A program made the translations under genes and the position numbers. DNA of 64,000 nt from Flaveria trinervia (lineage: Eukaryota; Streptophyta; Magnoliopsida; Asterales; Asteraceae): positions 120,576,930-120,640,929 of the forward strand of contig CM046444.1 in assembly GCA_025506515.1 (NCBI GenBank), read 5' to 3'. The notes under the pieces were generated by a model. The model saw only the letters and a program-made list of their open reading frames with translations. It was not told where the DNA came from and ran no database searches. Below are positions 59,868 to 64,000 of the stretch, piece after piece. Every line of letters starts with the position of its first letter. Within the stretch, counting starts at the first letter, position 1.

Positions 59868-61473
59868 TTGAACGTACGACTCTACTTTCATCACCACACT
59901 CAGCACGTGTTTGTCACACCGTCCACACCGCATTACACGCAAACAACGTCCCATCCGACGCGTGTTACCACCAGGGACAACGTTGTCATTCTCTATTCTC
60001 AATAATATCCACGTGGCACTCTCCCATTCGCCTCTCACAACGTCGGTAAACCCCCTATCCCCACCTGCCACCTGGAGCATTTATGACTCACTCTTGCCAG
60101 CTTGGCCTCTTGTTAAAGATATCAAAAAGAGAAGAAGGGTAGAGTGGTAATTTCATGGGGTGTACGGTGGGTGAAAGTGAATTGTTTTTGATCGTTGAAA
60201 AGATGGATTGGAGGTCATCCTTATCGCAAATGACATATTTAACCTTATCCAAAGATTAAAGGCTTTTGTTTTATCATTTATGGGCTCCATGAGGGGTAAA
60301 GTTTTTCGAGTTTCGGACTTTCGGTACCTACCATTACCAATGCCTATATTTGATTTTTATATAACAAAATGGAAAACATTTTTTTCCTTTTTTTTTACAT
60401 AATCTATTTATCAAAACAACCATAAGATAATTGTGTGTAGTGTTATTATATACGATAAGTAGAAAGAGAGTGAGATAAACGGTTATATAAGCGTTTACGT
60501 CTTTGTTTAAGGTAAGTTAATTGTAGAAGGATTTATGTGGTTTTAAAAGTTTTTATGATGTTACATACTTATAAATTTAGTTTTGTATTTAAACATTACG
60601 TATAATAATAATGTTACATATAAAGAGTATTTCGTGTGGTAATTAGATTTAGTATATTAAAATCACATTTATTTCGGATAAGAACGTCTCTAATTTGTGA
60701 TACTATGAACAAATAATCAATAACGCGTTAGTTTGAGATAAATTCAACAACTAAATATTTATTGCTAAATGTCATGTGCGATGATTTACAATATCAAATC
60801 TTTTGCACTTAAATCAGAAGGATTATCAATATGTCGTTTATACTATAAAAATCAGTTTATGGATAAGAGGGTCTTGATGATGTTTCTTTTTCCATAATAG
60901 GAATTTCTTGCATCATACTTATAACAAACTTTTTACATATCTGTTATAATATAATTGGTTCATCTGGTTAACGATGAAATCATATCTTCTAATAAATCTC
61001 ATTGATTGGACTATGAGTTTTTGGATTTTATTTTGTGGTAATTGCAACTTCTAAGTTTACATAAAAGAAATACAAGTGAGCATGTTTCATGATCTTTTCA
61101 AAGATTTTCCGAACTCGTGTGAATGCAATAGACAAATCAAAATTCTCATATGTGACATTCCTTCTAGAATATGGACATAATATGCCAACCTTCAACACCT
61201 TATAGAACTTGAAAGCATAAGTTTGAAAATGAAAACCAAATTGAATATTCAAAAAATATCCCAACAAGTTAACACCTTTTCATGGTGGTTTGGCAAACAC
61301 ATAGATTTTGACCACAACAATATTATTATTTTAACATATAAATTCCTCAATTATTTGTGTCATAAATCTAAAAGTCAAACTTGATATTTGACCATCTTTC
61401 TCTCTCCTAGAAACACCCAAGTAATAGCCATAGCCCATAGCCTTGTATGTGTTAACACAACACTTCAAATTCC
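59868..61473. promoter_or_regulatory. Region upstream of the gibberellin 2-oxidase, with two G-boxes
   Basis: CACGTG occurs at 59904-59909 and 60010-60015 (as CCACGTGGC, an ABRE-like site), within a GC-richer stretch (59890-60080) rich in ccac and gtc words. They lie 1.5-1.7 kb upstream of the oxidase ATG. Their relevance to that gene is only inferred. The rest is AT-rich. Confidence 0.3.
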
Positions 61474-61481
61474 TTTATAAA
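61474..61481 (+). promoter_or_regulatory. TATA box of the gibberellin 2-oxidase gene
   Basis: TTTATAAA lies about 108 bases ahead of the ATG at 61589, with a CT-rich leader in between. Confidence 0.7.
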
Positions 61482-61588
61482 CCCTTCAATCTTCATTCTT
61501 TCATCATCTTCTTCAACTCATTCATCAATTCAAAAAACACCCAAATCATCTTTCTTTAAAAAGCTTCAATCTTTATCAAGATTCAACC

Positions 61589-63423
61589 ATGGTAACTCTA
61601 TCAAAACCTCTAATCGAACAGTTCTTCGTGAAAACATCTAAACCCAACACAAACCCATTAATCATACCCGATATCCCACTCATTGATCTCTCAAAACCCG
61701 AATCAAAACACCATCTTGTTAAAGCATGTCAAGATTTCGGGTTCTTTAAGGTCGTTAACCATGGAGTTCCATTGGATTTCATCAACAAACTTGAAGAAGA
61801 AGCTCTTAAGTTCTTCTCTTCACCTCTTGCTGTCAAAGAGCAATTCGGACCACCCGACCCGTTTGGTTACGGGAACAAAAGCATTGGTAGAAATGGGGAT
61901 GTCGGGTGGGTCGAATACCTCCTTCTCAACGCGAAACCCGAATCCGATTACCCAGAAAACTTCCAGTAAGAACTCTAATTAACGCTAATGCATTACAATT
62001 AATGGTGAAATCAGCAATTATAAGTCAAATTACAGTTATCATCTTCATTGCATTTTGTTAAATTTGATTGATTATCTTCTTCAACAGCTTACTCTGTTTT
62101 TCACCACCGTTATATCTTACTCTGTTTATAACCAATTGATTGCATTAAACCATTTCATGGTGAAATGAGAAGTTAGAAGCTAAATTAGAGCTATCTTCTA
62201 TTCTTCTTCGTTGCATTTGTTGAATTCGATTGATCATCTGCTTCAATATCTTACTCTGTTTCCCCCCATTGTTCATCAGGGGTGTAGTGAACGATTACGT
62301 GACATCAGTGAAGACGATGGCGTGTGAGATTCTTGAACTATTGGCTGATGAACTGAAACTGCAACCAAGAAATGTGTTCAGTAAGCTGTTGAAGGATGAA
62401 CAGAGTGACTCTGTTTTTCGAGTGAATCACTACCCACCGTGCCCTGAGATTCAAGAAAACGACCCAAATGGGCGCAAATTGGTCGGATTCGGAGAACATA
62501 CAGACCCACAAATCATCTCTGTTTTGCGATCGAACAACACATCTGGGCTTGAAATCTCGTTGAGAGATGGTAGTTGGATGTCTGTTCCACCGGATTCTGA
62601 ATCTTTCTTCATCAATGTTGGCGATTCACTACAGGTATTGCATATATCGTATATGTGATGTTATTAAACGTACCTCTCTAATGTACTATAACCATTGTTA
62701 TGTTACTTTTTATAATTAGACGTGTTTGAATTGTAAAAAATGTACAAGTTTTGATGCACAAGGGGCAAGTTTTGTGGACAGACATTGGTCTTGATTTTTA
62801 AACCTAAGAATTAAAGAAAGTCAAAATGTCAATTTCTCTGTTTAGATTCTCAACCTTGGTCAAAATCAGTCTTTATCTCAAGTCTAACAAGTCACTTTCT
62901 TTATGAAGGGTCTTAGTCATTTTTTAAAGAAAATAATATAATAATCTTGAGTTTATCAAGATGGGTTTATATAAAACATCAAAATATTTATATTCTTCAC
63001 CTGAAAGTTTACATTTTTACCCTCATTCTTTGTGTTTCTTTAATAAAGCTTATGTTTTTTTAATCTATAGAAATGATTCTTTATAACAAAGATTTTTAGG
63101 AGTTATTTCTTTGGATGTGGTTATTTTTTTATGAATTTGATTTGTAAAAAATGGTTGCTTTGGATATGTAGGTGATGACCAATGGAAGATTTAAGAGTGT
63201 GAAGCATAGGGTGGTAGCAAATGGTACAAAGAGTAGGTTGTCAATGATATATTTTGGTGGACCACCATTGAGTGAGAAGATAGCACCATTGCCATCACTT
63301 ATGCAAGGAGAGGAGGATAGTTTGTACAAGGAGTTCACTTGGTTTGAGTATAAAAAATCCGCGTTTAATTCAAGATTATCGGACAATAGGCTCGGGTTAT
63401 TTGAAAAAATAATCGCATCTTAG
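61589..63423 (+). CDS. GA2ox: Gibberellin 2-beta-dioxygenase (GA2ox, C19 class), three exons
   Basis: Fe(II)/2-oxoglutarate-dependent oxygenase that 2-beta-hydroxylates bioactive C19 gibberellins and their precursors, inactivating the hormone. Exons 61589-61965, 62280-62634 and 63172-63423 join in frame to 327 residues, a normal length. The N-terminal DIOX_N region has IPLIDLSKPES and GFFKVVNHGVP. Iron ligands are H199, D201 (GFGEHTDPQIISVLRSNNTS) and H256 (KSVKHRVV); R266 and S268 (KSRLSM) bind 2-oxoglutarate. NHYPPCP (175-181) and the family stretch IYFGGPPLSEKIAPLPSLM are present, typical of C19 GA2ox1/2/3-type enzymes. The exon structure (two introns) is that of the family. The protein is probably cytosolic and is fed by gibberellin-induced feedback in other plants. 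No break is seen. The exact paralogue number cannot be assigned from sequence alone. Confidence 0.95.
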
Positions 63424-64000
63424 GGTTTTAGTCTTGTGTTCTTTGTTCTATTTATGGATTTGTTTAAGAAACATGGTATAGTAGTAGTAGTAGTCATGTT
63501 AGGACTTTAGGTAATTATTGTATATCCTTTTATGGTTTTGATTCATACTATGTTTTTTAATGTAAACTTCAAGTGGTGTTTCTAGTGTACCTCATGTAGT
63601 GACTTTTTCTTTGCTAAAGGAGTGAAATGAGGATCTTGTTAATTTTCTTTATCTTTTTAGTTTGAAGTGACATTCGTTACCATATGGGGTTGGCCTTTGT
63701 CGAAATCATCATACGGCAATTGGTACAATTTCGTGTGGTACCATTTGATGTCAACACCACTCAAAACCACACCCTTTCATTGTCCATCTCCCCACATTTC
63801 TTAACTAGGTTATGGGTTGTCATACTTGATGTAGATCCACCTAGTTTGATTCATCCATGGACCATGAACCGCATGGTCCATGATCTTACATAATGGCTTG
63901 ATTGGCACCACTTCGTATTGATTATAAGGTTTTCATAATGTGTAAATAACATGTACATGTGTTTGATAGGGTAAATAACATGTACATGTGTTTGATAATT
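63424..64000. other. 3' flank of the gibberellin 2-oxidase
   Basis: The 3' UTR contains a short (TAG)n run at about 63478-63494. The frame at 63684-63893 has no features. The last 70 bases contain a repeated ggtaaataacatgtacatgt word (two copies). Confidence 0.6.

Noticed and set aside
59452..60080. Long poly-Leu, poly-Ile and poly-Asn frames on both strands
   Set aside because: Pure products of the AAT/AAC microsatellite.

Overview
This window is plant nuclear DNA. The introns are GT-AG, the intergenic space is very AT-rich, and the gene families are plant-specific: a TDY-type MAP kinase, a short receptor-like kinase, a 60S ribosomal L18a-like membrane protein and a gibberellin 2-oxidase. 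The transposons are a chromovirus (Tekay-like Ty3/gypsy), Helitrons and several MITE types. A eudicot is likely; Asteraceae is only an impression from the style of the repeats and was not tested.

Layout. 0-6 kb is gene-free: a decayed Helitron and a composite fold-back repeat. 6.4-11.4 kb holds a nine-exon class D MAP kinase on the + strand, with a tiny 8-codon first exon, a Helitron in intron 7 and a one-base frameshift in the C-terminal tail. 13.2-15.2 kb holds a five-exon membrane-anchored receptor-like kinase without an ectodomain (+). 15.4-27.9 kb is a nested transposon locus. A Tourist-like MITE (TSD TTA) was invaded by a retroelement (TSD TTAAA). The block now reads: 2.74-kb LTR, minus-strand chromovirus gag-pol, primer-binding site, a 5S rRNA-like (Cassandra-type) LTR piece, a second copy of the receptor kinase 3' end, a second near-identical 2.74-kb LTR, TTAAA, and the rest of the MITE.

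28-34 kb: an orphan housekeeping-type promoter at 28.2 kb (+), the L18a-like gene (minus, four exons) and an acidic protein gene of unknown function that is probably frameshifted (minus, good TATA box). 34.5-45 kb is mostly mobile DNA: Helitrons, a Harbinger/Tourist-like element carrying a GC-rich insert, and a Helitron interrupted by a solo LTR with perfect 5-bp target duplications plus a MITE. 46.7-47.0 kb holds a small Gly-rich membrane protein (minus). 47-59 kb is repeats: Tourist-like and CCGG-rich fold-back families, two more Helitrons and a degenerate minisatellite. 59.5-59.9 kb is a large AAT/AAC microsatellite. 61.6-63.4 kb is a complete three-exon gibberellin 2-oxidase (+).

The protein genes are independent loci and do not form a pathway, although kinase signalling and gibberellin inactivation are both represented. 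The most unusual region is 15.1-27.9 kb. There a chromovirus primer-binding site abuts a 5S-derived LTR end, gag carries a clean 81-nt intron, an extra coiled-coil ORF lies ahead of gag, and the host flank plus LTR is duplicated. The duplication could be real unequal recombination or an assembly join of two haplotypes. All coordinates come from reading by eye; no alignment or database search was run.
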